Assembly (NCBI RefSeq): GCF_008933165.1
Contig: NZ_WBVQ01000001.1
Location: 1,364,001 to 1,428,000, forward strand
Direction: 5' to 3'
Source: Phaeocystidibacter marisrubri
GTDB taxonomy: Bacteria > Bacteroidota > Bacteroidia > Flavobacteriales > Schleiferiaceae
Length of the DNA: 64,000 nucleotides
Translations under genes and position numbers: made by a program
In this document: piece by piece, positions 27,423 through 37,061 of the stretch
Layout of the letters: each line of letters begins with the position of its first letter
Numbering within the stretch: position 1 is the stretch's first letter
The notes under the pieces: model-generated
Databases searched by the model: none
What the model saw: only the letters and a program-made list of their open reading frames with translations
What the model was told of the DNA's origin: nothing

Positions 27423-28505
27423 ATGATTGCCCTTATTTTTATTGGACTCCCCCTGCTCGGAATACTCGCCTATTTCAAGTACAATCGTCAATTTGGAGGA
27501 AAGCTAACCAGCAGTCACATTGAGGAGTATTCCAATTCCCCCCATTGGAATGGGAAGAAATTTGTCAACGCTGTTCCAACAAGCATGGACCTCAGCGTGA
27601 AAGACATGCCGAAACTCATTCGCGAGCAATTTAGGAAAGATGCGAACCGAGAACCGGAGGCTCCTCTACCTATTGCCGCCTTCGACCTCCACTCCTTTCA
27701 ATCCACATCTGAGTTCACCTACATCTGGTATGGCCACAGTGCTTTCCTGATGAAGATGAACGGTATCACCTTTGCCATCGACCCCATGATGGGACCTGAT
27801 GCTGCTCCTATCGGCCCCATGCGAACGAAGAGATTTAGCGAGAATACACTAGATATTATCGATCATTGGCCAAACTTAGATGCCGTCCTCTATACACATG
27901 ATCATTACGACCATCTCGATTATGCGAGTATTCAAAAACTCAAACAAAAGGTGGGACACTGGTATGTGGCTTTAGGAGTTGGACGACACTTGGAGCGCTG
28001 GGGTATTTCTCCATCTTCCATAACCGAAATGGACTGGTGGGATGATGCAACTTTAGGTGACATTCAACTGACCTTCACTCCATCCCGACACTTCGCGGGA
28101 AGAGGACCTACCGATAGAGCCAAATCCTTTTGGGGTGGTTGGGTGTTGAAAACATCCAAAGAGAGTGTGTATTTCACCGGTGACGGAGGGTATGCTGGAC
28201 ATTTTGAGGAAGTGGGTAAACGCTTGGGGCCATTTGACATTTGCTTTACCGAGTGTGGTCAATACAACGAAAAATGGCGCCCAATACACATGTTTCCAGA
28301 GGAAAGCGTTCAAGCAGCCACTGAATCTCAATCCAACAAAGCCGTTCCATACCACTGGGGTGGATTTCGCCTAGCCTTACATCCGTGGACTGAACCCGTG
28401 GAGAGGTTTATAGATCATGCAAATGCTGAAAATCTGCAATATCAGCTTCCGAAGCTAGGAGCTATCAACACCTTAAATGATGGAAATTCAAAACCTTGGT
28501 GGTGA
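27423..28505 (+). CDS. Metallo-beta-lactamase fold hydrolase (UlaG/NAPE-PLD-like)
   Basis: 360 residues. N-terminal hydrophobic helix (IALIFIGLPLLGILAYF) suggests a membrane anchor or signal. The metallo-beta-lactamase core is clear: YGHSAFLMKMNGITFAIDPM, metal site HDHYDHLDY near 160-168, the later histidine in TPSRHFAGRGP, and the Asp/Gly segment YFTGDGGYAGHFE. The distribution of motifs matches the UlaG and N-acyl phosphatidylethanolamine phospholipase D type, which cleave lactones or phosphodiesters. Exact substrate unknown. Starts four bases after the uvrB stop, so it is probably cotranscribed with it. Confidence 0.85.
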   Translation: MIALIFIGLPLLGILAYFKYNRQFGGKLTSSHIEEYSNSPHWNGKKFVNAVPTSMDLSVKDMPKLIREQFRKDANREPEAPLPIAAFDLHSFQSTSEFTYIWYGHSAFLMKMNGITFAIDPMMGPDAAPIGPMRTKRFSENTLDIIDHWPNLDAVLYTHDHYDHLDYASIQKLKQKVGHWYVALGVGRHLERWGISPSSITEMDWWDDATLGDIQLTFTPSRHFAGRGPTDRAKSFWGGWVLKTSKESVYFTGDGGYAGHFEEVGKRLGPFDICFTECGQYNEKWRPIHMFPEESVQAATESQSNKAVPYHWGGFRLALHPWTEPVERFIDHANAENLQYQLPKLGAINTLNDGNSKPWW

Positions 28506-29831
28506 TTAATGGTGCTTGTATCGAATAACGGTTCCCGAAAGACTGTACTTGTGGAAGTACCAATACGATTCATCCTTTCCCAAGTATTCACACCTCGAGG
28601 TACTCACTTGCACGGGATGCATCCTATCAAAATAAACCAGTCCATTCTCTTCTGAGTTGTAGAATGGGATGAGTTGATCACCATCTGCGATCACCACTTC
28701 CATCCACAACGCAGTATCCCCCAAAACCTCTTGTGCAGTGTGGGTATCGATCTTTAATGTATCCCCAGTATAACTAACCAGTCTAGATTCATACGGCGAA
28801 TGCACAAATAGCTCACCGCTAAGGTATTGATACATGATAGGTTCACCGTAGCGTATCCCATTTACCATTCGATAAGAACGGATAGGCGGCGCACGACGAT
28901 AGTCCACATTCATCGCATCATCCATGAGTAGTAAGCCGTAGGCATCATCATTTACATAGGTAGCGTTCTTGACTAGAAGGGAATCAAAGGAAACAAACTT
29001 CGACCCGTACATTGAGTAGTATGCATCCTCTACACCGGGAGGTGAATTCGGCAAGGATATGATCTTTATAGACTCATTTGAACGATCGTAATCTAGAATG
29101 AACTGCTTCTGAACTAAAAACAGAGTTTTAGGACTGTCCTTATCCCTTTCTACTACCAGTGCAGAACCAGCAATTCTCATGCGATGCTCATGGCCAATGG
29201 CAGCGCAAAACGTAAATGGCTTAGCTTCCGTTTTGAGCAATGTAGAGTCGACTAGATTGTGAGCCACTTGCTCTTCTGTAAGTCCCAATTGAGAGAGTGT
29301 AACTCCCAAGTTGTTGAGCAACATCTCTTCCGTAAAGCTCCATTCCACCTCTCCATCGGAACTGGCCACATAAACCGCATGACCATTTTCAATGACCATA
29401 AACTTCTCCTTGTAGTAACTGATATCAGAATCAATCCCCGTCATGTAGGTATTGAAATCAAGAGTGTCCATTTCGATCTGCAAATCGCTGCAGCGCATTT
29501 GTTTAACAATGAAACGGTCCGTGATTCTTCCATCTTTCACACATCCCAACATGCTCAGTGGACTTCCGCCCGTGAGGACATTCATAAGGGAATCGTTGAA
29601 AATATGGGGTTGATAGGCTTCCTTCAGATCTTTCGACCAATGTCTATCACTTTTGAAACTTTCAGGAAAAACATACGTCAATTCCGCATCCGATAAACAG
29701 GTCGTTGCTAGTTCATTTAAATTGACCTCACACGCATAGCAATCGGTACCTGATAGAGCGATGTAATAGGTTTGCGAAAAACAGGGCAAGCACAGTAACA
29801 TGCTTGCCCATAGGATATAAATGTGCTTCAT
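28506..29831 (-). CDS. Secreted protein with N-terminal CxxC, unknown function
   Basis: 441 residues with a signal peptide (YILWASMLLCLPCFSQ). Directly after it is GTDCYACEVNLNEL, a Cys-x-x-Cys in the position where thioredoxin-like or disulfide proteins carry theirs; further cysteines occur at LGCVKDG and MRCSDL. The C-terminal 250 residues are rich in short strands with motifs such as LDYDRSNESIKI and FVSFDSLLVK, a pattern compatible with a beta-propeller of the kind common in Bacteroidota secreted proteins. I cannot name the family. It is convergent with the MBL gene (adjacent ends) and is followed upstream by another secreted gene 2 bp away. Confidence 0.6.
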   Translation of the reverse strand: MKHIYILWASMLLCLPCFSQTYYIALSGTDCYACEVNLNELATTCLSDAELTYVFPESFKSDRHWSKDLKEAYQPHIFNDSLMNVLTGGSPLSMLGCVKDGRITDRFIVKQMRCSDLQIEMDTLDFNTYMTGIDSDISYYKEKFMVIENGHAVYVASSDGEVEWSFTEEMLLNNLGVTLSQLGLTEEQVAHNLVDSTLLKTEAKPFTFCAAIGHEHRMRIAGSALVVERDKDSPKTLFLVQKQFILDYDRSNESIKIISLPNSPPGVEDAYYSMYGSKFVSFDSLLVKNATYVNDDAYGLLLMDDAMNVDYRRAPPIRSYRMVNGIRYGEPIMYQYLSGELFVHSPYESRLVSYTGDTLKIDTHTAQEVLGDTALWMEVVIADGDQLIPFYNSEENGLVYFDRMHPVQVSTSRCEYLGKDESYWYFHKYSLSGTVIRYKHH

Positions 29832-29833
29832 AA

Positions 29834-30466
29834 TTATGCTTCCCCACGTTCAATTAAAACGGCACAAATAGAGTATTGTCCTGCACATTGGATTCTGTAG
29901 TTTCCACCACCCATGTCCTCAAGTCCATAGAAAATACCGCGATATACTTTTAGACGAGTCTCCGTGTCTATTCCATAGGTCTCATCAAAAGTCTTTAAAG
30001 CTTCTAGCTGTTTACCTATATTCGGATCTTGAAAGACAACTCCATGTCCCATCATATCCACACTCCCCTCATGTTCTTCTAACCGATCTGCTGCTACAAC
30101 AGTGTGATTCCCATCATTTACATACACAATAGCCTTCTTTCCATTGTTATCGACCTCCTCTTGTGTAGGCATCCTTCCTATAGTGAAACAAACGGCTGTT
30201 GTGGGTTTACATCTGATATTGATCCCACCAGCTCGAACTTCATCATCATCAAAAGTTCCTCGAATGACGGTAGGGTCATCGCCCGTGATGAGAGGATCAA
30301 CCTCAGAAGGATTTTCCAAGGTGTAAGACCCATCTGTTTCATGAATTAAATTGTTCACAACATATGACTTCCCCGTCGCCGGAATGTGAACCACACTGGA
30401 TGGATTAGATTGTCCAAAAGCAAACATGCTTAAGGATGTTGCAAGGATTAAAAACGATGCTTTCAT
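29834..30466 (-). CDS. Secreted protein of unknown function
   Basis: 210 residues from ATG 30466 (a longer frame back to 30652 reads into the non-coding region and is not used). The start MKASFLILATSLSMFAFGQ is a good signal peptide. The mature part has a few cysteines, with CKPTTAVCF and CAGQYSICAV near the middle and end. No recognised domain. It sits 2 bp from the previous CxxC gene on the same strand, so the two likely form an operon. Confidence 0.6.
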   Translation of the reverse strand: MKASFLILATSLSMFAFGQSNPSSVVHIPATGKSYVVNNLIHETDGSYTLENPSEVDPLITGDDPTVIRGTFDDDEVRAGGINIRCKPTTAVCFTIGRMPTQEEVDNNGKKAIVYVNDGNHTVVAADRLEEHEGSVDMMGHGVVFQDPNIGKQLEALKTFDETYGIDTETRLKVYRGIFYGLEDMGGGNYRIQCAGQYSICAVLIERGEA

Positions 30467-30510
30467 ATAAATTGATTTAAAGATTACTAAGTCACAGAAA
30501 GAGGTTAACA

Positions 30511-31074
30511 TCACAAATAAATAAGTCTGCCCCCTACGGTTGGAAACGGAAACACTGTAGGAGATTCGCCTCTGAATGCAGAAAGACCTAAACCAGCGGA
30601 AGGTTGAATACCAAAGCTTCCAAAGTTGAATACACGCTGAATATTTGAACAAACCAGCAAGGGGTTCCGAAAGCCCAAGCCTGCACCGGAGTTTGAACCA
30701 TTGGACCGATCAATCCGCATGAAGGACATCTTGAAACCGAGGCCTAAAAACCAATTTTGTCCTACAAGAAAATTGCCGTTCACATCCAATCCTAAAAAAT
30801 TGTCTTGCAGCAATTCACCACGGTACCCGTTAAATGACTGGATGGCAGAAAATCCGAGGCCAAAATGAGCCCTTGGAGATTTGGCGTACAAGAAGCCCGC
30901 TGACCATTGGATGTAACTAGAAGGAGGCGAATTTGAATTGAATTTGACGGGGATTCCCAGTTCTGAGCTGAAATATACACCTAATCTTCCGCCTTCCATT
31001 TGAGCATTGCCCGCACAACTCAAAAAGCTGAAAACTAATGAAACAACAATTTTTAATCCTCTCGTCGCTCTCAT
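30511..31074 (-). CDS. Secreted, probable small outer-membrane protein
   Basis: 187 residues with a signal peptide (LKIVVSLVFSFLSCAGNAQ). The mature part alternates polar and aromatic residues in strands, e.g. LGVYFSSELGIPV, QWSAGFLYAKSP, WFLGLGFKMSFMRI and SFGIQPSAGLGLSAF, and it ends FPTVGGRLIYL, as outer-membrane barrels of this size do. Function unknown. A decayed gene lies directly upstream on the same strand. Confidence 0.6.
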   Translation of the reverse strand: MRATRGLKIVVSLVFSFLSCAGNAQMEGGRLGVYFSSELGIPVKFNSNSPPSSYIQWSAGFLYAKSPRAHFGLGFSAIQSFNGYRGELLQDNFLGLDVNGNFLVGQNWFLGLGFKMSFMRIDRSNGSNSGAGLGFRNPLLVCSNIQRVFNFGSFGIQPSAGLGLSAFRGESPTVFPFPTVGGRLIYL

Positions 31075-31077
31075 ATT

Positions 31078-31683
31078 CTACAATACATTGGTCCATTTAT
31101 ACGCTACCCCTTCATCTCCTTCTTGGGGAATTTGTTTGATGATGATGATACGCGTACTTAGGTCATCACATTCTACTTCAGCCAATTCACGACTCACTTC
31201 GAAATCTTACGATCATCGAAAGCCGAAGTCTACAGGCAGACATCATTTAGGTGCTACAAAAATTGGCAACCTTGATGTAAAGACCGTTGATTCCATCCAG
31301 TGCATGATTTGAAGAATGGACGATACCAACCAGCCCCTTGGTTTTGCTGACATATCCAATTCTCAACACCCCACCTATGAGGTAGAAACACCACCATTTA
31401 ACGCCTTCGTCTTCAAAGCAACAGCAAGGGCAAATGGACTCTGGGTGTACAGACTACCACCCAATGACGGCCCTTCTACCCTTGCCGTATTTAATTGAAC
31501 CGCGCCAATACTTTGATTAATAGAGATCTGTAATTTTGAACTTGGAGAGGAAATGCCGATTCCTACGTTTGACTTTCCGGAAGAACCCGAAATCTGATTA
31601 TTCGGCACATAAATCTGCGCATAAGCAGAGATAGAGATGATAGAGCCGAAGATTAATCCCGTAAATAGATTGGACTTACACAT
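31078..31683 (-). pseudogene. Decayed gene for a secreted protein, broken by frameshifts
   Basis: The frame starts at 31683 with MCKSNLFTGLIFGSIISISA, a signal peptide, continues through VGIGISSPSSKLQISINQ and stops at 31375 after 102 codons. The minus strand then carries protein-like pieces in other frames: IGGVLRIGYVSKTKGLVGIV and HALDGINGLYIKVANF, then TSAFDDRKISK, and finally EVSRELAEVECDDLSTRIII to YKWTNVL, a stop at 31078. At least two or three frame changes are needed to join them. The whole thing reads as one gene of about 200 codons that has lost its frame. Base-calling errors are a possible but less likely explanation for several shifts. Confidence 0.6.
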
Positions 31684-31890
31684 AAACCAATGATTCGAAT
31701 TGATAAATCAAATGGTTAGTAGTTGCTTCAAATGTAAATATTTATTTCACAAAAAGTCAAGCTCTATTTTACTTTTTAACAATTTAGTTCATTTCGGAAC
31801 TGTCTCCTTTCGAGTTGCTAGACATCCATCTACGCATATCACCATTAGATTCATTAGACTTGTAGGAACATTTCCATACGGACTATCCCA

Positions 31891-32745
31891 ATGACGAAGA
31901 AATTTACAGCAGAGCACCTTGAGAACGCACAATCCAGAGGTGAACTGATGGATATCGCCAAGGCTAATCACATCCCTATTGATAAGGCCTTACAAAAGAT
32001 CAGATACGAGAAAGAACTCAATCTCTTGCAGTCGGAATTGGTGAGTTTACAAAAGTGGATTGCTCTAAACAAAATGAGAGTGGCCATCATCTTTGAAGGC
32101 AGAGATGCCGCAGGTAAAGGTGGAGCCATCAAACGATTCAAGGAGCACTTGAACCCGCGATCTTCTCGGGTTGTAGCCCTCACTAAGCCCACGGAAGTAG
32201 AACAGGGGCAGTGGTACTTCAGACGATACATCAAGGAACTTCCCAACCCAGGTGAGATTGTGTTTTTCGACAGAAGCTGGTATAATAGAGCGGTTGTTGA
32301 GCCGGTCATGGGATTTTGTTCCGAAGACCAATACCAGAAGTTCATGGTTCAGGTATCAGAATTTGAACACCTCCTTTACGAAGACAATGTTAAGGTGATT
32401 AAGTTCTGGTTCTCCATCTCAAAGAAAGAGCAACAGCGCCGATTCGATTCCAGAATGGCCAATCCGCTTAAGCGATGGAAATTTAGTCCGGTTGACATGA
32501 AGGGGCAGGAATTGTGGAATGAATACACACATTACAAAGAGCAAATGTTTAACCGAACTCATACGAACTTTTCGCCTTGGATTATCGTCAAAACCAACAG
32601 CAAGCGAGAAGCGAGATTGGAAAGTTTGCGCTATGTATTGTCTCAGTTTGAATACGAGGGAAAAGGAGAATCGGGAATTGAGCTTCTCCCCGATCCTAAC
32701 GTCATCATTCGCTACCACAGAAGTGCCGTTCAAATTGACATCTAA
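31891..32745 (+). CDS. Polyphosphate kinase 2 family protein, first of a tandem pair
   Basis: 284 residues. PPK2 enzymes use polyphosphate to phosphorylate nucleotides (or the reverse) in the cytosol. Motifs: Walker A-like FEGRDAAGKGGAIKRF starting at residue 69, the HLNPRSSRVVALTKPT lid-side segment, and the Walker B region GEIVFFDRSWYNRAVVEPV with Asp127-Arg-Ser. C-terminal helices resemble the lid (NPLKRWKFSPVDMKGQELW). The short single-domain length and sequence fit class I-like PPK2. Class and nucleotide preference are not settled by this. A second PPK2 starts three bases after its stop. Confidence 0.9.
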   Translation: MTKKFTAEHLENAQSRGELMDIAKANHIPIDKALQKIRYEKELNLLQSELVSLQKWIALNKMRVAIIFEGRDAAGKGGAIKRFKEHLNPRSSRVVALTKPTEVEQGQWYFRRYIKELPNPGEIVFFDRSWYNRAVVEPVMGFCSEDQYQKFMVQVSEFEHLLYEDNVKVIKFWFSISKKEQQRRFDSRMANPLKRWKFSPVDMKGQELWNEYTHYKEQMFNRTHTNFSPWIIVKTNSKREARLESLRYVLSQFEYEGKGESGIELLPDPNVIIRYHRSAVQIDI

Positions 32746-32748
32746 GCC

Positions 32749-33525
32749 ATGAAAAATTCAAAACTATCTGCCGAGGAAGTTGAGCTACTGAACACAAAAG
32801 TAGGCCTCTATACCTTGCTCAAAAAGCGAGAGGTTCAAATTGATAAGGTATTGAGTGAAGTGAAGTATGAAATGAAGCTTCGCGAATACCAAGAAGAGAT
32901 GATCAAGCTCCAGAATTGGGTGATTGAAACGGGACAAAAAGTTGTGGTGATCTTTGAAGGTAGAGATGCGGCAGGAAAAGGTGGAGCGATTCGCAGGATT
33001 ACCAAGCACATCAACCCGCGGCACTTCCGAATTATCGCATTGGACAAACCCACCGAAGACGAACGTCGCCAGTGGTTCTTTCAGCGATATATCAACCATC
33101 TCCCAAAACCGGGAGAAATCGTTTTCTTTGATAGAAGCTGGTACAACCGAGCGGTTGTTGAACCTGTGAATGGATTCTGTACACCTGAGGAATACAACAT
33201 CTTTATGTCGCAAGTAAACGCCTTTGAGCGCATGCTAATCGATTCAAATACCTTCCTCATCAAATTCTATTTCTCCATCAGTAAAGAGGAGCAAAAGCGA
33301 CGATTTGACGATATCGTGAGCAGTCCGCTCAAGCGCTGGAAAATGACGCCGGTGGATGCTAAGGCTCAAGAACTTTGGGACGAATACACCAAGTACAAAG
33401 AAGTGATGCTCAACGACACGAGTTCCGAACACGCGCCTTGGATACGCATCGATGCAGATGAGAAAACACATGCCCGACTGCAATCGATAAAGCACATTTT
33501 AAATGTGATACCCTACGCCAAATGA
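32749..33525 (+). CDS. Polyphosphate kinase 2 family protein, second of a tandem pair
   Basis: 258 residues, paralogue of the preceding gene and separated by only three bases. It has the same motifs: FEGRDAAGKGGAIRR from residue 69, HINPRHFRIIALDKPTEDERR, and GEIVFFDRSWYNRAVVEPV. It is 26 residues shorter, mostly at the C-terminus. Two similar kinases in one operon may differ in substrate (ADP/GDP or AMP type) or may form mixed oligomers. Confidence 0.9.
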   Translation: MKNSKLSAEEVELLNTKVGLYTLLKKREVQIDKVLSEVKYEMKLREYQEEMIKLQNWVIETGQKVVVIFEGRDAAGKGGAIRRITKHINPRHFRIIALDKPTEDERRQWFFQRYINHLPKPGEIVFFDRSWYNRAVVEPVNGFCTPEEYNIFMSQVNAFERMLIDSNTFLIKFYFSISKEEQKRRFDDIVSSPLKRWKMTPVDAKAQELWDEYTKYKEVMLNDTSSEHAPWIRIDADEKTHARLQSIKHILNVIPYAK

Positions 33526-33542
33526 ACCGACTGGCTAGTCCG

Positions 33543-34238
33543 TTAGAACTTGTAAGCAGCCGAAATGTAAGAGCGATTATCGCGAGAACCATTAAAGACA
33601 ACATTGTCCTCAAATTGATAGTGGTTCCCACAACGATCTAGATTGACATAAAGTCCAAATTCTTCCCAATCGTATCCAAACCGTAAGTTTACTCCATACG
33701 TAAATCGGTTGTAATATTCATTGGTGATAATGCCATTCATATCCACTTCCACACCATCGTAAGATACCGCTGGCCAGGCATCATAAGCGAAATAACTTAG
33801 GAAAGGCATGGCTTGAATATTCCAGCCCAAATTTTCATCTCCGCCAAAATCGCCCTTGAATCTAACGCCCAATTCAAAATAGAGGGTGTGAAAATTCTCT
33901 TCTGGAAAGAAGATGAACTCTCCATTGATGGAATAGGGACCTGGAGAAACTGTACCGTTATTATACGTGAACCTAGCTTCGCTATAAATGAAAAACGGCT
34001 TATGATCGTACAGCCTGTGCGCATAGCCCGCAAGTACGGAAAGTACACCTCGTCCTTTAAGTCCACTATACAACTGCCCCACGCCACTGGTTCCATTACT
34101 GGATGTAATTTGATAGGAACTACTCGCAGGCGTATTTCCTCCGTGAGATGAAAGTCCAACACCAATCAGAACTTCACTTTTCTGTCCGACAGACACAAAC
34201 GCAGACAACAAGAAAAGGATGAATAGTAATCGCTTCAA
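33543..34238 (-). CDS. Outer-membrane beta-barrel protein, unknown function
   Basis: 231 residues when begun at TTG 34238, where MKRLLFILFLLSAFVSVGQ forms a proper signal peptide; the longer frame back to 34352 adds non-secretory sequence and is not used. The mature part is full of amphipathic strands (GYAHRLYDHKPFFIYSEARF, YNRFTYGVNLRFGYDWEEFG) and ends in a strand terminating with Tyr-Lys-Phe (SYISAAYKF), as in outer-membrane barrels. No named family. Confidence 0.62.
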   Translation of the reverse strand: MKRLLFILFLLSAFVSVGQKSEVLIGVGLSSHGGNTPASSSYQITSSNGTSGVGQLYSGLKGRGVLSVLAGYAHRLYDHKPFFIYSEARFTYNNGTVSPGPYSINGEFIFFPEENFHTLYFELGVRFKGDFGGDENLGWNIQAMPFLSYFAYDAWPAVSYDGVEVDMNGIITNEYYNRFTYGVNLRFGYDWEEFGLYVNLDRCGNHYQFEDNVVFNGSRDNRSYISAAYKF

Positions 34239-34350
34239 TGGACAAATTTTAAGTCTAAAATAATCAATGGGATAGACTTGTGCTCTAAACGGCGTAGTGC
34301 ATGGTACTTCGTTTGCGTAATCACAAGCGTCAACACTCTTACCTCTCAAC

Positions 34351-34378
34351 AAAAAAACCCCGACAACTGCCGGGGTTT
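34351..34378 (-). terminator. Rho-independent terminator of the PPIase operon
   Basis: Stem AAACCCCG at 34355-34362 with CGGGGTTT at 34371-34378 and an 8-nt loop. Read on the minus strand, the stem is followed by a run of seven T (complement of 34351-34357). It lies 22 bp after the stop codon of the last PPIase gene. Confidence 0.85.
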
Positions 34379-34399
34379 CTATTTTATCTTCAATTCTAT

Positions 34400-35335
34400 T
34401 TAAAGAATCTTTACGAGATCTACTTCGAAGATAAGGGTCGCATTCGGTGGAATAACTCCACCAGCTCCGCGTGCACCGTACCCCAATTCACTTGGGATCA
34501 CCAATTTTGCACGAGTCCCCTCTTCCAAGAGCATGATGCCTTCATCCCATCCTGGAATGACTTGTCCTACTCCCACTGGGAACTGAATTGGCTCGTTGCG
34601 ATAATGTGAAGAATCGAATACTTTTCCATTCTTCAATTTTCCGGTATAATGCACAGAAACAAGCTGACCTTTCGTCGGTTTTGCTCCTGATCCCTCCTTC
34701 AAAATCTTGTAGTAAAGACCACTTTCAGTGCGCTTCATGCCTTGGGTAAGATCCTTCAAAGCATCCGCTTCTGCCTTGCGCTTTTCTTCTTCCGCTTTGA
34801 GCTTGGCTTCCATAACTCCCGCAAAAACCGCAGCAGCATCAAACGACTCTGCCATTTCACCAACACGAGTAATAGTCACTTTATCCATGGTATCACCTTG
34901 CTCAATGGCATCCACTACATCCTGACCTTCAATCACCTCTCCAAAGATAGAGTGCTTGTTGTCTAGCCAATCTGTAGCGACGTGGGTGATAAAGAATTGT
35001 GATCCATTCGTACCCGGACCAGCATTCGCCATACTCAATTTCCCTGGTCCGCTGTGCTTGAGGTCTTTGTGGAACTCATCGGCAAATTGGTAACCAGGAC
35101 CACCTGCACCTGTTCCCGTAGGATCTCCACCTTGCACCATGAAATCAGCGATTACGCGGTGAAACTTGAGTCCGTCGTAGTACGGCTCCCCTTTACCTTT
35201 TGCAGTATTCTCTATTTCACCTGTGGCCAAACCAATGAAGTTTGCTACGGTAAGTGGAGTTTTATCGTAATGAAGTTCCGCTACAATCTTACCCTTAGGC
35301 GTTTCTATGGTAGCGTAGATTCCCGGTTTGTTCAT
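34400..35335 (-). CDS. Bifunctional peptidyl-prolyl isomerase (cyclophilin + FKBP)
   Basis: 311 residues, no signal peptide. Residues about 5-165 are a cyclophilin domain ([34 protein letters not shown]). Residues about 205-311 are an FKBP domain ([56 protein letters not shown]). Between them is a charged helical linker. Both halves catalyse proline cis-trans isomerisation and so assist protein folding; this copy looks cytosolic, in contrast to the lipoprotein copy upstream. The two are 5 bp apart, so they share a transcript. Confidence 0.9.
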   Translation of the reverse strand: MNKPGIYATIETPKGKIVAELHYDKTPLTVANFIGLATGEIENTAKGKGEPYYDGLKFHRVIADFMVQGGDPTGTGAGGPGYQFADEFHKDLKHSGPGKLSMANAGPGTNGSQFFITHVATDWLDNKHSIFGEVIEGQDVVDAIEQGDTMDKVTITRVGEMAESFDAAAVFAGVMEAKLKAEEEKRKAEADALKDLTQGMKRTESGLYYKILKEGSGAKPTKGQLVSVHYTGKLKNGKVFDSSHYRNEPIQFPVGVGQVIPGWDEGIMLLEEGTRAKLVIPSELGYGARGAGGVIPPNATLIFEVDLVKIL

Positions 35336-35340
35336 CTTTC

Positions 35341-36519
35341 TTATTCAGCAATGTTAATGTCAAATACCAAAGTTGCATTTGGTGGAATAACACCACCTGC
35401 ACCTTGAGCTCCGTAACCCAAGCTAGGTGGAATAATCAATCTAGCCTTGGTTCCTTTCTTGAAGAGCATGATGCCCTCTTTCCATCCTTCAATCACACGA
35501 CCAGACGGGCCAGACATGATTTGGAATCCTTCGTAAGGACGACGAGGATCATAAGTACCAATGGCCTTGGCAATAGATTCGTAAGAACTGTCGAAGAACT
35601 TACCATTCTCTGCTAAGTACCCAGTGTAATCTACAATTACGAATTCGTTGGCTTCCACTTGTGGACCTGTTCCCTCTTCTAGAACGATGTAACCCAAACC
35701 ACTAGGAGTTGTTTGCATTTGATTCGTCCAATCGGCAAAAAGTCCTTTGAATACATCTTCAGAAGACTCACCGTCTTGCAACCAAGTGTAGGTATCTAAG
35801 AATGCTTGAGCATCTTCAGCACGTGCCTCATTCACCGCTACTTTATCTGCTTCTGCCTTCTCCATTCCCGCTTGCAATGCAGCGAAAGCATCAAACTTTC
35901 TCGCATCAGAACCAATGCGGATAATGCGAACCGAATCAATAACAACCGCCGTTTTAGGCTTATCACCCTGACTTTTTTCAACACGTGCAATTGCTCTAAC
36001 CACGGACATTCCGTTTACAACTTTACCAAAGATGGCATGCTTGTTATCAAGGAATCTGGTAGCTGTATCTGTGATGAAGAACTGGGAACCGTTGGTACCA
36101 GGACCTGCATTAGCCATGGAAAGAATCCCAGAGCTGGTGTGCTTTAGTGTGTCTACAAATTCATCAGGGAATTGATAACCTGGCCCACCACTGCCGTTCC
36201 CTTGAGGGTCACCGCCTTGAATCATGAAATCTGCAATCACACGGTGAAAGGTTAGGCCATTGAAGTAAGGCTCTCCCTTTTTCACTGTTGTCAATTCGTT
36301 GGTTCCTTCGGCAAGAGAGACGAATGATCCAACCGTCATTGGAGTTGCATCATAGTACAATTTAATAAGAATGTCTCCTTTGGTAGTAGACATCTTCGCG
36401 TAAAGACCATCTGTCAATACCACCTTATTCTCATTGATGCTCACCTCATTTGATGAACTCTTGCAAGAACTTGCGAACGACATAATCGCCGCTAATCCCA
36501 ACAATTGAATGAACTTCAT
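35341..36519 (-). CDS. Bifunctional peptidyl-prolyl isomerase lipoprotein (cyclophilin + FKBP)
   Basis: 392 residues. Begins with a lipoprotein signal whose lipobox is FASSC (Cys near 19), so it acts in the periplasm or at the membrane surface. A cyclophilin domain ([34 protein letters not shown]) is followed by a long helical linker and an FKBP domain ([56 protein letters not shown]). It is a paralogue of the cytosolic copy that follows. It probably helps outer-membrane or secreted proteins to fold. Confidence 0.9.
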   Translation of the reverse strand: MKFIQLLGLAAIMSFASSCKSSSNEVSINENKVVLTDGLYAKMSTTKGDILIKLYYDATPMTVGSFVSLAEGTNELTTVKKGEPYFNGLTFHRVIADFMIQGGDPQGNGSGGPGYQFPDEFVDTLKHTSSGILSMANAGPGTNGSQFFITDTATRFLDNKHAIFGKVVNGMSVVRAIARVEKSQGDKPKTAVVIDSVRIIRIGSDARKFDAFAALQAGMEKAEADKVAVNEARAEDAQAFLDTYTWLQDGESSEDVFKGLFADWTNQMQTTPSGLGYIVLEEGTGPQVEANEFVIVDYTGYLAENGKFFDSSYESIAKAIGTYDPRRPYEGFQIMSGPSGRVIEGWKEGIMLFKKGTKARLIIPPSLGYGAQGAGGVIPPNATLVFDINIAE

Positions 36520-36539
36520 ATCGCCTTTGTTTTAATTGT

Positions 36540-37061
36540 TTAATCGTGAATTCGAACGTGATAAAGAACCGGAGTAATCGGTGGAATTTTATCCATATCT
36601 CCAGCAATTCCCCATGCGAGATGCGAAGGAATCAAAATTGCTGCAGAATCTCCTTTGTGCAACAATAAAGTTGCTTCATGCATGCCCAATACCGCGTCGT
36701 TGTCTTTGTTAACCCGCATCATAAACGGACCACTCTCTGCACTCGAGCTTACAGGAAAACCATCTAAGAGCGTCAAGGTATAATCCATCTCAATAATGTC
36801 TTCTTCCTCAATTTTTGCTCCTTCCCCGTTTTCGTAAATGTAGTATTGAAGTCCCGTTCCGGTTCGTGTCCAATCCAGTCCGCTTGAATCCGAATATGCC
36901 TCAAGCATCTCACGTTCAAAGCGCAAGCGCTCTACATTTTGTTGGATGAGCGCTTCGCGATGCTCTGCTGGAGTCAAGTTTTGTTCTGGCGGTTCCACAT
37001 TTGATCCACCCTGACAAGAATGAAGGAAAACAACTCCAAGGACTAGGATCAAATACTTCAT
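36540..37061 (-). CDS. FKBP-type PPIase lipoprotein, GldI-like
   Basis: 173 residues. Signal and lipobox (LGVVFLHSC, Cys16) mark an exported lipoprotein. The C-terminal half is an FKBP domain, less complete than that of its neighbours (DYTLTLLDGFPVSSS, MHEATLLLHKGDSAAILIPS, ITPVLYHVRIHD). In flavobacteria the gliding-motility protein GldI is an FKBP lipoprotein of this size that lies next to the DHH phosphoesterase NrnA, as here. The match in size, domain and neighbour supports a GldI-like role, but the window does not show that this organism glides. Confidence 0.7.
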   Translation of the reverse strand: MKYLILVLGVVFLHSCQGGSNVEPPEQNLTPAEHREALIQQNVERLRFEREMLEAYSDSSGLDWTRTGTGLQYYIYENGEGAKIEEEDIIEMDYTLTLLDGFPVSSSAESGPFMMRVNKDNDAVLGMHEATLLLHKGDSAAILIPSHLAWGIAGDMDKIPPITPVLYHVRIHD

